64,000 bases of DNA. Source: Limimaricola soesokkakensis (GTDB lineage: Bacteria > Pseudomonadota > Alphaproteobacteria > Rhodobacterales > Rhodobacteraceae). The position numbers and the translations under genes were made by a program. The notes below the pieces were generated by a model, which did no database searches, was not told the origin of the DNA, and saw nothing but the letters and a program-made list of their open reading frames with translations. The stretch covers positions 182,536 to 246,535 of the forward strand of contig NZ_FWFY01000005.1 of the NCBI RefSeq assembly GCF_900172345.1. Direction: 5' to 3'. This document shows, in pieces, positions 1 through 7,951 of the stretch. The first letter of the stretch is position 1. The number at the start of each line of letters is the position of its first letter.

Positions 1-111
1 ATCATGCATGACGGGGGCAGCTCGCACGGGCAATGGGCAGTGTCCCCCACTTGAAAGGTCCCGGCGTGCGGCATATACTCCTGAATTATACGCCTGCCTT
101 GGGGGGATGCC

Positions 112-333
112 GTGGGACGGATCAAGGTCAACCTGACGCTGGAGGCCGAACTGGCCGAAACCGCTCGGGCGCTCGGGCTCAACATGTCCCGTCTGGCCGA
201 GGCGGCGATCGCAGAGGCCGCGAAGGCCGAGCGCAACCGCCGCTGGCGCGAGGAGAACCGCGCGGCGCTGGCGGCTTATACCGAGGAGGTCGCCCGCGAG
301 GGCCTGCCGCTCGCCTCCTATCGCAGCTTCTGA
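112..333 (+). CDS. ccdA: CcdA-like antitoxin
   Basis: A 73-residue protein that begins at GTG behind a strong GGGGGGA ribosome-binding site at 101-107. The N-terminal third (VNLTLEAELAETARALGLN) looks like the ribbon-helix-helix DNA-binding part of CcdA antitoxins. The charged C-terminal half, ending WREENRAALAAY..., matches the flexible toxin-binding arm of that family. It lies 12 bases upstream of a CcdB-like toxin in the usual antitoxin-first order. In the family the antitoxin neutralises CcdB and autorepresses the operon. The pair is small and complete. Nothing nearby shows whether it sits on a plasmid or a chromosome. Confidence 0.8.
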   Translation: MGRIKVNLTLEAELAETARALGLNMSRLAEAAIAEAAKAERNRRWREENRAALAAYTEEVAREGLPLASYRSF

Positions 334-345
334 GCACCGACCGGT

Positions 346-639
346 ATGGCGCAGTTCGACCTGTATCGCTTGGCGTCTGGAGCGCTCGTCGTCGATCTCC
401 AGACCGATCTGATCGGCCTCGACGCGACCCGCGTCGTGGCACCCCTGCGTGAGGCCGCGCAATACGCCGCGCTTCCCGGGCTGACGCCCCGGGTCGAACA
501 TGATGACCAGTTCTGGATCGTGCGCGTGCAGGAACTCGCGGCGGTCCCGGCTTATGAGCTGAAGAACCATGTCGGGTCACTGGCCCATGAGCGCGACGCG
601 CTGAAACGGGCATTGGACATCCTGATCGACGGCATCTGA
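346..639 (+). CDS. ccdB: CcdB-like toxin (gyrase poison family)
   Basis: A 97-residue protein that starts MAQFDLYRL and ends LDILIDGI. Both the N-terminal strand and the short C-terminal helix ending in Gly-Ile resemble CcdB, whose C-terminal residues contact DNA gyrase in the F-plasmid toxin. The length is close to the usual 100 residues or so. It follows the antitoxin by 12 bases and is presumably co-transcribed. The classic C-terminal Trp-Gly-Ile is Asp-Gly-Ile here, so the strength of gyrase poisoning cannot be assumed. Confidence 0.8.
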   Translation: MAQFDLYRLASGALVVDLQTDLIGLDATRVVAPLREAAQYAALPGLTPRVEHDDQFWIVRVQELAAVPAYELKNHVGSLAHERDALKRALDILIDGI

Positions 640-760
640 ACCTACTTTGGAACAGCAAGTGCCCGGCACCTGAATCGGAAAACCTGGCCTTCGGTCGGAG
701 CAGTGGGCGGCGGAACCATCGCTCCTCCCTGACGGAAGCGCGCGTTTTCCTTCACCAATC

Positions 761-786
761 TTGACATTCTGAAATATTAATATTCT
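761..786 (+). promoter_or_regulatory. Promoter/operator of the MarR gene
   Basis: A consensus -35 hexamer TTGACA lies at 761-766. It is followed by the perfect 12-base palindrome AATATTAATATT at 773-784, in an AT-rich patch inside high-GC DNA. The palindrome falls where the -10 region would be and lies just upstream of the MarR gene at 797, which suggests autorepression. The operator role is inferred. Confidence 0.45.
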
Positions 787-796
787 AACTATTGGG

Positions 797-1270
797 ATGA
801 TCGTGAAGGCCTATTCCATGCATTACCTGCTGCATGCAGCCGATCTGTTGGAGGACCGGCTGCGCCGACGGCTGGCAGAGGCCGATATCCAGCCGCGCCA
901 AGCGCGGGTGCTCGACGCGCTCGACCGGATGGAACCTGCGTCACAGATCGCCCTCGCCCGCGCCTTCGACGTCACTCCCGCCAGCATGAGCACGATGACC
1001 GCGCGGCTGCTCGACCGAAAGCTGATCACGCGCGAGACCCATCCCGAGGCGGCGCGCAGCAACCTGCTTCGCCTTACACCGCGGGGGCGCGACCTTCTGG
1101 CCGAGATCCACGCCGCCTGGACCGACATGGACCGGCTGATGGAGACCGAGTTGGGCGCCGACAAGGCCGCCAGCCTGGCCGAGCTGACCCGTCAATTGCG
1201 GGATTCTCTCGGGGGACGCGTTCCGGGTGCGGATGAGGAACGCCCGCTGCCTAACGGGGCCCCGAGATGA
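797..1270 (+). CDS. MarR family transcriptional regulator
   Basis: A 157-residue protein with a MarR-type winged helix. The recognition region (ALARAFDVTPASMSTMTARL) lies near residues 52-72 and the wing (RSNLLRLTPRGRDLL) near residues 87-101. A helical dimerisation segment follows. It starts at ATG 797, downstream of a promoter-like sequence with a palindrome that is probably its own operator. No adjacent same-strand target gene follows, so its ligand and regulon are unknown. Length and motif order are normal for the family. Confidence 0.8.
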   Translation: MIVKAYSMHYLLHAADLLEDRLRRRLAEADIQPRQARVLDALDRMEPASQIALARAFDVTPASMSTMTARLLDRKLITRETHPEAARSNLLRLTPRGRDLLAEIHAAWTDMDRLMETELGADKAASLAELTRQLRDSLGGRVPGADEERPLPNGAPR

Positions 1271-1586
1271 ACTGCCTGCTCCCTTTCGCCTAGGTCGCCT
1301 CCTTTCGTGGCTGCGGGCGGAATGCGAAGGGGCGGCGCGGCCCGATGTCGATCCGGAGTCGCAGTACAACTGCGTTCAATGCATGCTCGATCACATCTAA
1401 GACGACCTTGCGACGACCGACACCATCCCGCTGAATCCTATGGCCTCGAATCGCGAACCCGACACCTGTCGTGGCGGCGTGCCGGTCAACCGCGCTGCCG
1501 TGCCAAACCGTAACCAACCCATTCCGATCCGACTGAACCCGGGCGAATTTCGGACCAAGGGTCCATAGGGACCGACGTAATTAAAA
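1271..1586. other. Intergenic, no gene recognised
   Basis: 316 bases between the MarR gene and the 3' end of the RpiR gene. Short frames exist on both strands but none has a recognisable product or a convincing ribosome-binding site. Nothing else was identified. Confidence 0.5.
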
Positions 1587-2474
1587 CTAACGTTTTTTCT
1601 GCCCCGCCCAGTAGGCCTGACTCTCCCGCCGCAATTTCTCATAGGAGGCGATTCTGAGGCGGGAGGCCTCACCGCCTTGGGCCACGAGCTGTGCAATCAG
1701 CGTCTCGATCAGCGCCATCGCCCCTGCATAGCAGCCGAAGTGATGGGTCGAGAGCATCGAGGCGACCAGTGTCTCGTCGGCGGCGAATTCCGGCGAGACG
1801 ATCTCGCTGTCGGAGATCATGACGAGCTTCATCCCCTTGCGACTGGCAAATCGGCAGGCCTCGATGGTCTCGCGGGAGTAGGGGGTGAAGGTGATCGCGA
1901 TCAACACGTCATCCACACCGGCCGTATCGAGGTCGTCGATCGGGCTGTTCATGTGCCGCGGGATCAGTTGCAACGATGGCAGCGCCATCCGCCCGACATA
2001 ATGCAGGTAATAGGCCAGCGCGTAGCTGGCCCGCGCCGCGGTCAGATAGACGGTGGGTGCGGCCATCAGCATCGAGACGACGCGATCGATCTGCCCGGCC
2101 TTTACCCCTTCGAGCGTGCGCTGCACGATTGCCATCTCGTTGAGCGCGGCATCTGCCTGAATGCGACCGGGTTCGCCTTCCTCCCGAAGCCGCTCCACCC
2201 AAGCCGGCTTCTCGACCACGACCGCGGCCGAAACCAGTGCTTGGCGAAACGGCGCGCGCAGGTCGTCATAGCCTTCGAAACCAAGCCGCTCCGCGAGCCT
2301 GACCAACGTGTAAGGACTGACCCCGGCCTTGCGCGCGGTTTCGCGGATGGGGTCGAGGCCGAAATCGGACGGGTGATCGACGACGTATTTGGCTCCGACG
2401 CGCAGGCCGCGGGGCAGGGTGGGGATCTCTGCCTTGAGGGCCGCGACGACCCTGTTCTTCAATGTCGGATCCAT
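1587..2474 (-). CDS. MurR/RpiR family transcriptional regulator (HTH + SIS)
   Basis: A 295-residue protein starting at ATG 2474 (MDPTLKNRVVAAL). The open frame continues upstream, but that extension would overlap the divergent BKACE gene and has no family similarity. Residues 1-75 form the HTH_6 DNA-binding domain, with a helix-turn-helix around IRETARKAGVSPYTLVRLAERL. Residues of about 125-270 form a SIS sugar-isomerase-like domain, the usual ligand-sensing module. It is divergent from a BKACE and class-III aminotransferase pair, which it probably controls. An inverted repeat in the shared promoter region (2523-2554) is the likely operator. The ligand is unknown; RpiR proteins often bind sugar phosphates, but here an amino or keto acid is equally possible. 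Confidence 0.85.
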   Translation of the reverse strand: MDPTLKNRVVAALKAEIPTLPRGLRVGAKYVVDHPSDFGLDPIRETARKAGVSPYTLVRLAERLGFEGYDDLRAPFRQALVSAAVVVEKPAWVERLREEGEPGRIQADAALNEMAIVQRTLEGVKAGQIDRVVSMLMAAPTVYLTAARASYALAYYLHYVGRMALPSLQLIPRHMNSPIDDLDTAGVDDVLIAITFTPYSRETIEACRFASRKGMKLVMISDSEIVSPEFAADETLVASMLSTHHFGCYAGAMALIETLIAQLVAQGGEASRLRIASYEKLRRESQAYWAGQKKR

Positions 2475-2522
2475 GAGGTCTTCGATGCTGGGCCGGAACG
2501 GATGTTTTATTTTGTGACTGTT

Positions 2523-2554
2523 GACCAAACACGTTTTGGGAGCAAGGTTTGGTC
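2523..2554. promoter_or_regulatory. Inverted repeat, candidate RpiR operator
   Basis: The arms GACCAAAC (2523-2530) and GTTTGGTC (2547-2554) form a perfect 8-base inverted repeat with a 16-base spacer. It sits between the divergent RpiR gene and the BKACE gene. The position suits a regulator controlling both directions. Binding by this RpiR protein is inferred from position only. Confidence 0.5.
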
Positions 2555-2660
2555 CGATACATCGTGTCCGCGGAAACCGCCGAAGGTTCACATGCCAGCA
2601 ACGCTCCCCGACCACGCCCCGCCCATTGGCGTCCACGCATATCGGATAAGGGTCTGAACC

Positions 2661-3419
2661 ATGGCTCGACCCTTCATCATGATCGCCCCGAACGGGGCAC
2701 GGCGAAGCAGGGCGGATCACCCGGCCCTGCCGGTTACCCCCGGGCAGATTGCCGAAACCGCTCAAGCCTGCCACGAGGCGGGCGCCGAGGCGCTGCATCT
2801 GCATGTGCGCGACGAGAACGGTCGGCATTCGCTCGACGCCGGACGCTATGGTGAGGCGCTTCAGGAGCTGAAGCGCCGGGTGCCGGGCATGCGGATCCAG
2901 ATCACCACCGAGGCGGCGGGATTATTCGATGTCCCGGCTCAGTTGGACTGCCTGCGCCGGGTCCGGCCCGGCTGGGCCTCTATCTCGGTGCGCGAGATCG
3001 CGCGCGAGCCCGACCTTGCGCCGGATGTCTATGCCACCTGTGCCGAGCAGGGCACCGAGGTGCAGCATATCCTCTACGACACCGCCGATATCGCGCTGCT
3101 GCGCGACTGGCAGGCCCGGGGCGTGGTCGTACGGGAGCAGTCTTCAGTGCTTTTCGTCCTCGGTCGCTACGCTGCGGGCCAGGTCTCGGACCCCGCCGAT
3201 CTCGACCCGTTCCGGGCCGCGATGCCGGAGGCCGTGGACTGGATGGTCTGCGCCTTCGGGCCGCGCGAGCACGCCTGCCTGATCGCGGCGGCGCAACAGG
3301 GCGGCAGCCTGCGTGTTGGCTTCGAGAACAGCCTGACCGACCATTGCGGCCAGCCCCATGCCGACAACGCCGCCTCCGTCGCGGCGCTTCGCGCCCAACT
3401 CGAAAGGCATCTTCCATGA
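2661..3419 (+). CDS. BKACE family (DUF849) beta-keto acid cleavage enzyme
   Basis: A 252-residue TIM-barrel protein of the BKACE family. Members condense a beta-keto acid with acetyl-CoA to give acetoacetate and a new CoA ester. Visible marks are the N-terminal strand IMIAPNGARRSR, the metal-binding HLHVRD near residue 49 and the C-terminal GFENS. It is shorter than the usual 270-310 residues. Its stop overlaps the start of a class-III aminotransferase (ATGA), so the two are translationally coupled. The natural reading is a transaminase making a beta-keto acid from a beta-amino acid, which this enzyme then cleaves. The substrate cannot be read from the sequence. Confidence 0.8.
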   Translation: MARPFIMIAPNGARRSRADHPALPVTPGQIAETAQACHEAGAEALHLHVRDENGRHSLDAGRYGEALQELKRRVPGMRIQITTEAAGLFDVPAQLDCLRRVRPGWASISVREIAREPDLAPDVYATCAEQGTEVQHILYDTADIALLRDWQARGVVVREQSSVLFVLGRYAAGQVSDPADLDPFRAAMPEAVDWMVCAFGPREHACLIAAAQQGGSLRVGFENSLTDHCGQPHADNAASVAALRAQLERHLP

Positions 3420-4756
3420 GCGCCAAGCAAAGCCACGTTTTTCCCCGCAACTGCCATGCCGATCTTCCCGTCGCGGTGGGCGGCGAGGGATGCTACCTGA
3501 TCGATACGGAGGGCAAGCGCTACTTCGACGGCTCCGGCGGTGCCGCCGTCTCCTGCCTCGGCCATTCGAACGAGCGGGTGCGCGAGGCGGTCAAACGTCA
3601 AGTAGACCAGCTCGCCTTCGCCCATACCGGCTTCTTCACCTCCGAGCCCGCCGAGGCCCTGGCCGATCTCCTGGCGACGAACGCGCCCGGCGATCTCGAC
3701 CGCGTCTATTTCGTCTCCGGTGGCTCAGAGGCGGTGGAGAGCGCGATCAAGCTCGCGCGGCAATACCATGTCGAGCGCGGCGAGCCGCAGCGACGCCACT
3801 TGATCGCGCGGCGCCAGAGCTATCACGGCAACACGCTCGGCGCGCTATCGGCCGGGGGCAATGCATGGCGGCGCCAACAATTCGCGCCTCTTCTCGTGGA
3901 AATGAGCCACATCGCGCCCTGCTACGAATATGCCGAACGCCCCGAGGACGAGAGCCCCGAGGATTACGGGCGGCGCGTGGCCGATGAGCTGGAAACGGAG
4001 ATCCAGCGCCTTGGCCCCGACAGCGTCATGGCCTTCATCGCAGAGCCGGTGGTCGGCGCGACGCTGGGCGCGGTGCCGGCCGTGCCGGGCTATTTCAAGC
4101 GCGTGCGCGAGATCTGCGACCGGCACGGTGTGCTGCTCATTCTCGACGAGGTGATGTGCGGCATGGGCCGGACCGGGCATCTCTTTGCCTGCGAGGCCGA
4201 AGGCATCGCCCCCGACATCCTGTGCATCGCGAAGGGCCTCGGCGCGGGCTACCAGCCGATCGGCGCGATGCTCTGCTCGGCCCCGGTCTATGACGCCATC
4301 GCCAATGGCTCCGGCTTTTTTCAGCACGGCCATACCTATGTCGGCCACCCGGTCGCTGCGGCGGCGGGGCTGGCGGTGTTGCGGGAGCTGCTCGACCACG
4401 ACCTTCCGGCGCAGGTGCGGGCACGCGGCGATTACCTGCAGTCCGCGCTCGAGGCGCGTTTTGGCCAGCACCCCCATATCGGGGACATCCGTGGCCGTGG
4501 CCTGTTCCGCGGGCTGGAATTCGTGGCCGACCGCACGACCAAAACGCCTTTCGATCCGGCTAGGAGTGTCGCTGGCAAGCTGAAGAAGGCGGCCATGGCG
4601 GAGGGGCTGATTTGCTATCCGATGCCGGGCACGCGTGACGGCAAGGCGGGCGACCACCTGCTGCTCGCGCCGCCCTTCATCGCCTCGGAGGCCGATCTCG
4701 ACGAGATGATCGAACGTCTGTCGCGCGCCATCGACGCGGTGCTGCCCGGGCTGTGA
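3416..4756 (+). CDS. Class-III PLP-dependent aminotransferase
   Basis: A 446-residue fold-type I aminotransferase. The start at ATG 3416 overlaps the BKACE stop by four bases; an upstream start at 3344 would lie inside that gene. Visible marks are GGSEAVESAIKLARQY (cofactor phosphate loop), YHGNTLGA, the LILDEVMCGMGRTG segment with the PLP-pyridine aspartate, and the Schiff-base lysine K273 in CIAKGLGAG. The family includes beta-alanine/pyruvate and other omega-amino acid transaminases. Coupling to a BKACE suggests a beta-amino acid substrate, but this is inference. A strong hairpin terminator follows. Confidence 0.85.
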   Translation: MSAKQSHVFPRNCHADLPVAVGGEGCYLIDTEGKRYFDGSGGAAVSCLGHSNERVREAVKRQVDQLAFAHTGFFTSEPAEALADLLATNAPGDLDRVYFVSGGSEAVESAIKLARQYHVERGEPQRRHLIARRQSYHGNTLGALSAGGNAWRRQQFAPLLVEMSHIAPCYEYAERPEDESPEDYGRRVADELETEIQRLGPDSVMAFIAEPVVGATLGAVPAVPGYFKRVREICDRHGVLLILDEVMCGMGRTGHLFACEAEGIAPDILCIAKGLGAGYQPIGAMLCSAPVYDAIANGSGFFQHGHTYVGHPVAAAAGLAVLRELLDHDLPAQVRARGDYLQSALEARFGQHPHIGDIRGRGLFRGLEFVADRTTKTPFDPARSVAGKLKKAAMAEGLICYPMPGTRDGKAGDHLLLAPPFIASEADLDEMIERLSRAIDAVLPGL

Positions 4757-4828
4757 CCTGAGCGGCAGCGCCGGGAAACGGCCTCGATCCTTCCGCGCGC
4801 TTGCAGTGGCATACCCGTTTCGGAAACG

Positions 4829-4854
4829 ACAAGGCCGCCCTGTGGCGGCCTTGT
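4829..4854. terminator. Bidirectional terminator hairpin
   Basis: A perfect 11-base stem, ACAAGGCCGCC (4829-4839) with GGCGGCCTTGT (4844-4854), and a four-base loop. It lies between the convergent aminotransferase and dctM genes. Each side has a short A or T tract, so it could end both transcripts. Confidence 0.75.
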
Positions 4855-4866
4855 TCCGTCGCGGCC

Positions 4867-6150
4867 TTACAATCCGAGCAGTCGCGGCAGGCCCAGCGAA
4901 ACGGCGGGCACATAGGTGACGAGCAGCAGCGCGCCGGCAATGGCGATGTAGAAGGGCCAGATCCCGCGCACCGCCTCCTCGATGCGGATTCGCCCGACGA
5001 CGCAGCCGACGAAGAGGCAGGTGCCCACCGGTGGGGTGCACAGGCCGAGGCCGAGATTGACCAGCATCATGATGCCGAACTGCTCGGGCTCCATACCGAG
5101 GCTCTTGGCGATCGGCAGGAAGATCGGCGTGCAGATCAGGATCAGCGCCGCCATGTCCATGATCATGCCCAGCACTAGAAGCATCAGGTTGATCATCAGC
5201 AGGATCAGGATCTTGTTTTCGGTCAACGTCAGCAGCGCATCCGAAAGCCGCGCCGGAACCTGGTAGAGCGCCAGCAGATAGGCGAAGGAGGCCGCGAAGC
5301 CGATCAGGATCATCACCATCGCGGTGGTGCGCACCGAGTTGACGATGGCGACGCGGAAATCCTCCCAGCTCAGGCTGCGATAGACGATGGCGGTCAGGGC
5401 CAGCGCGTAGAGCGCACCGAAAGCGCCGGATTCGGTGACGGTGAAGACGCCCGAAAGCACGCCGCCGATGATGATGATCGCGGTGACGAGGCCGGGGATC
5501 GACTCGGCCGCCGAAAGAAGGACCGCGCGCCAGCCTGGGAAGGTCTCGGCCGGGTAGTTGTGGCGGATCGCCAGGATATAGGCGGCGATGGCGAGGCAAA
5601 GGCACATCAGCATGCCCGGCACGACACCGGCCAGGAACAGCTTGGAGATCGACACGCCGCCGCCCGCGGCGATGGCGAAGATGATCATGTTGTGGCTGGG
5701 CGGGATCACGATGCCGGCGATCGATGAGGTGACGGTGACGTTGACCGCGTAGTCGGCGCGGTAGCCGCGTTCCTTCATGGTCGGCACTAGAAGCGAGCCG
5801 AGCGCCGAGATGTCGGCGATGGCCGAGCCCGAGATGCCGCCGAACAGCATGCTCGACAGGATATTGACCGAGCCCAGCCCGCCACGGATATGGCCCACCA
5901 GCGTACCGGCGAAGTTCACCAGCTTGCGCGCGATGCCACCATGCAGCATCAGCTCGCCCGCGAAGATGAAGAAGGGGATCGCGAGAAGCGAGAAGGCGGA
6001 GATGCCCGAGATCGTCCGCTGGAAGGTCATCAGGAGCGGCAGCCCCTCGAACCAGAAGGTCAGCGCGGCGGCGATTCCCATGGCAAATGCCACGGGCACG
6101 CCCAGAAGCAGCGCCGCTGCGAAAGCGCCCATCAAGACCATGAGACCCAT
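4867..6150 (-). CDS. dctM: TRAP transporter large permease (DctM)
   Basis: A 427-residue, strongly hydrophobic protein with about 12 membrane segments. It starts MGLMVLMGAFAAALLLGVPVAFAMG, typical of DctM. The internal PPSHNMIIFAIAAGGGVS and the late GLGLCTPPVGTCLFVG are conserved family motifs. It forms the transmembrane pore with DctQ and couples sodium entry to import of a periplasmic binding-protein-bound acid. It overlaps dctQ by one base and is the last gene of dctP-dctQ-dctM. The substrate is unknown but likely feeds the RraA-like aldolase encoded divergently. Confidence 0.9.
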   Translation of the reverse strand: MGLMVLMGAFAAALLLGVPVAFAMGIAAALTFWFEGLPLLMTFQRTISGISAFSLLAIPFFIFAGELMLHGGIARKLVNFAGTLVGHIRGGLGSVNILSSMLFGGISGSAIADISALGSLLVPTMKERGYRADYAVNVTVTSSIAGIVIPPSHNMIIFAIAAGGGVSISKLFLAGVVPGMLMCLCLAIAAYILAIRHNYPAETFPGWRAVLLSAAESIPGLVTAIIIIGGVLSGVFTVTESGAFGALYALALTAIVYRSLSWEDFRVAIVNSVRTTAMVMILIGFAASFAYLLALYQVPARLSDALLTLTENKILILLMINLMLLVLGMIMDMAALILICTPIFLPIAKSLGMEPEQFGIMMLVNLGLGLCTPPVGTCLFVGCVVGRIRIEEAVRGIWPFYIAIAGALLLVTYVPAVSLGLPRLLGL

Positions 6151-6680
6151 CAGATGTTCTCCAAGATGAAGGCGTCGGTGGCGGGCCTATCGCCCAGCAT
6201 CCGGCGCAGCGCGCGCGTGCCGCAGAACAGCGCTGCCAGCAGGCCGCAGATCGCGGCCGGGATGGCGCGCATTCCCTCCGGCAGATTCAGCATCGGCAGT
6301 TGCGAGGACCATCCGAAGCGCACCAGTTCGGTCGAGGCGGTGAACATGACGAGCCCGAAGCCGGTCATCGCCAGGTCCGAGATGCTGCGCAGCACCGACG
6401 AGAAGCGCGGGCCAAAGCCATCGCGCAGGAAGGTGACGCCCAGATGACCGTCGTCATGGATGCCAGCCGCGGCGCCCAGAAAGGTGATGTAGCCGACGAG
6501 GAGCAGCGACAGCTGCTCGACCCAGGTCGGCGTGGCGTTGAGCACGTAGCGGCCGAAGACCAGCCAGCCGAAGCTCGCGATCAGCACCACGAGGCAGATC
6601 GAGGCCACGAATAGGCAGGCATTGCGCAGGAAATAAAGTGCCGTGTCGAGACCGGCGGTCAGTCGAGTATGGGCAGTCAT
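6150..6680 (-). CDS. dctQ: TRAP transporter small permease (DctQ)
   Basis: A 176-residue four-helix membrane protein. I chose ATG 6680 (MTAHTRLTAGLDTALYFLRN), although an in-frame ATG lies 36 bases further up. The family motif appears in TPTWVEQLSLLLVGYITFLGAAAG near the second and third helices. DctQ pairs with DctM to form the membrane part of the TRAP transporter. The gene sits between dctP and dctM in the usual order, touching dctM. Confidence 0.85.
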   Translation of the reverse strand: MTAHTRLTAGLDTALYFLRNACLFVASICLVVLIASFGWLVFGRYVLNATPTWVEQLSLLLVGYITFLGAAAGIHDDGHLGVTFLRDGFGPRFSSVLRSISDLAMTGFGLVMFTASTELVRFGWSSQLPMLNLPEGMRAIPAAICGLLAALFCGTRALRRMLGDRPATDAFILENI

Positions 6681-6737
6681 GGGCGATGTCCCGGCAAGAG
6701 GGTGGGCGAGGGCCATGCGGGCCCTCGCCGCGATGGC

Positions 6738-7712
6738 TCACTCGGCGTTGCGGATCATCTCGACCAGCGGCGCCATGTCGGGGTTATCGGCGACATAGGC
6801 ATCGTAGACCGGGGTCATCGCTTCCTGGAAGGCGCTCTTGTCGGCGATCTCGTTGATCTCGACGCCGGCGGCCCGGAGCGTCTCGAGGCTCGCGGCCTCG
6901 CGCTCGTCCCACAGCTCGCGCTGGTAGGTGGCGCTCTCGCGGCCGGCCTCGGCCACGATCTCCTGCTGCTCAGGCGTCAGCGCGTCCCAGGACTTGAGGC
7001 TGATGCAGAGGCATTCGGGGATGATCAGGTGCTCGGTCAGCGAGTAGAACTTTGCGACCTCGTAATGGTTGGTCGATTCATAGGAGGGCGGGTTGTTCTC
7101 CGCCCCGTCGACCACCCCGGTGCGCAGCGACTGGTAGACCTCGGCGAAATCCATCGGCGTGGCGTTGCCGCCCATCGCCTCGATCATGCCGACGAAGAGG
7201 TCGTTGTTCATCACCCGCACCTTCATGCCGGCTACGTCCTCGGGCGTCTCGATCGGCGCCTCGCCGTTGTAGAAGGACCGGGCGCCCGCGGCGTACCAGC
7301 CCACCGGCACTATGCCGCGCTCGCGCATGCCCTCGCCGATCGCCTCGCCGAGCTCGCCATCCATGAGGCGGTACATCGTCGGCACGTCCCGGAAGATGAA
7401 GGGCAGCAGCGTGACATTGGCCTCGGGCACCGCCTGGCCCATCGGACCGAGGTTGAACACGCCGAAGTCGATGACCCCGAGCCGCAGCTGCTCGATCGCG
7501 TCGGGCTGCGAACCCAGCACGCCGGAATGGAAGGTCTTGGCGGTCAGCTCGCCGCCCGTGCGCTCCTCGACCAGATCGGCGAAGCGCTCCATTCCGTGGC
7601 TGACGGGATAATCCTCGACATGGATGTTCCAGCCGCGCCATTCCTCCGCCGCGACGGTTCCGGCGATCGCGGTCGCAGCCAAGGCGCCGCACAGCATATT
7701 CCTGATGAACAT
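6738..7712 (-). CDS. dctP: TRAP transporter substrate-binding protein (DctP)
   Basis: A 324-residue periplasmic protein with a signal peptide (MFIRNMLCGALAATAIAGTVAAEE, probably cleaved after the Ala-Ala pair). Family marks include the GMKVRVMNNDLF segment with the arginine that normally binds the substrate carboxylate, TPMDFAEVYQSLRTGVVDGAENN, and the conserved EHLIIPE. It is the first gene of the dctP-dctQ-dctM operon. Three copies of ATTACAAA lie upstream, in the region shared with the rraA-like gene. The bound ligand is likely an organic or sugar acid. Confidence 0.9.
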   Translation of the reverse strand: MFIRNMLCGALAATAIAGTVAAEEWRGWNIHVEDYPVSHGMERFADLVEERTGGELTAKTFHSGVLGSQPDAIEQLRLGVIDFGVFNLGPMGQAVPEANVTLLPFIFRDVPTMYRLMDGELGEAIGEGMRERGIVPVGWYAAGARSFYNGEAPIETPEDVAGMKVRVMNNDLFVGMIEAMGGNATPMDFAEVYQSLRTGVVDGAENNPPSYESTNHYEVAKFYSLTEHLIIPECLCISLKSWDALTPEQQEIVAEAGRESATYQRELWDEREAASLETLRAAGVEINEIADKSAFQEAMTPVYDAYVADNPDMAPLVEMIRNAE

Positions 7713-7730
7713 GTTTCCTCTCCTCCCTCG

Positions 7731-7872
7731 TTTGTAATTTTTGATTCTTACTTCCGATTACAAAAAATATCAACATGCATGTTGCGCAGTGGGTGACGCA
7801 CACATGGGAGGCGCCCTGTGGCGGTAGAAAAGGAAGGGATCGGAGGCACCTTGTCAAAATAGCAATTACAAA
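7731..7872. promoter_or_regulatory. Three ATTACAAA motifs, candidate GntR operators
   Basis: TTTGTAAT at 7731-7738 and ATTACAAA at 7757-7764 form an inverted pair. A third copy, ATTACAAA, lies at 7865-7872 immediately before a TTGACA -35 box at 7875-7880. All are in the region between dctP and the rraA-like gene. The GntR regulator encoded at 8650 is the obvious candidate to bind them. The repeats are visible; binding is inferred. Confidence 0.55.
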
Positions 7873-7951
7873 TCTTGACAAGATGCGGGCTGGCCGCATA
7901 GTTTGGTTTCGACATCAAGCAGAGCCGTCACGGGACGGGCAGGAGGGGACG

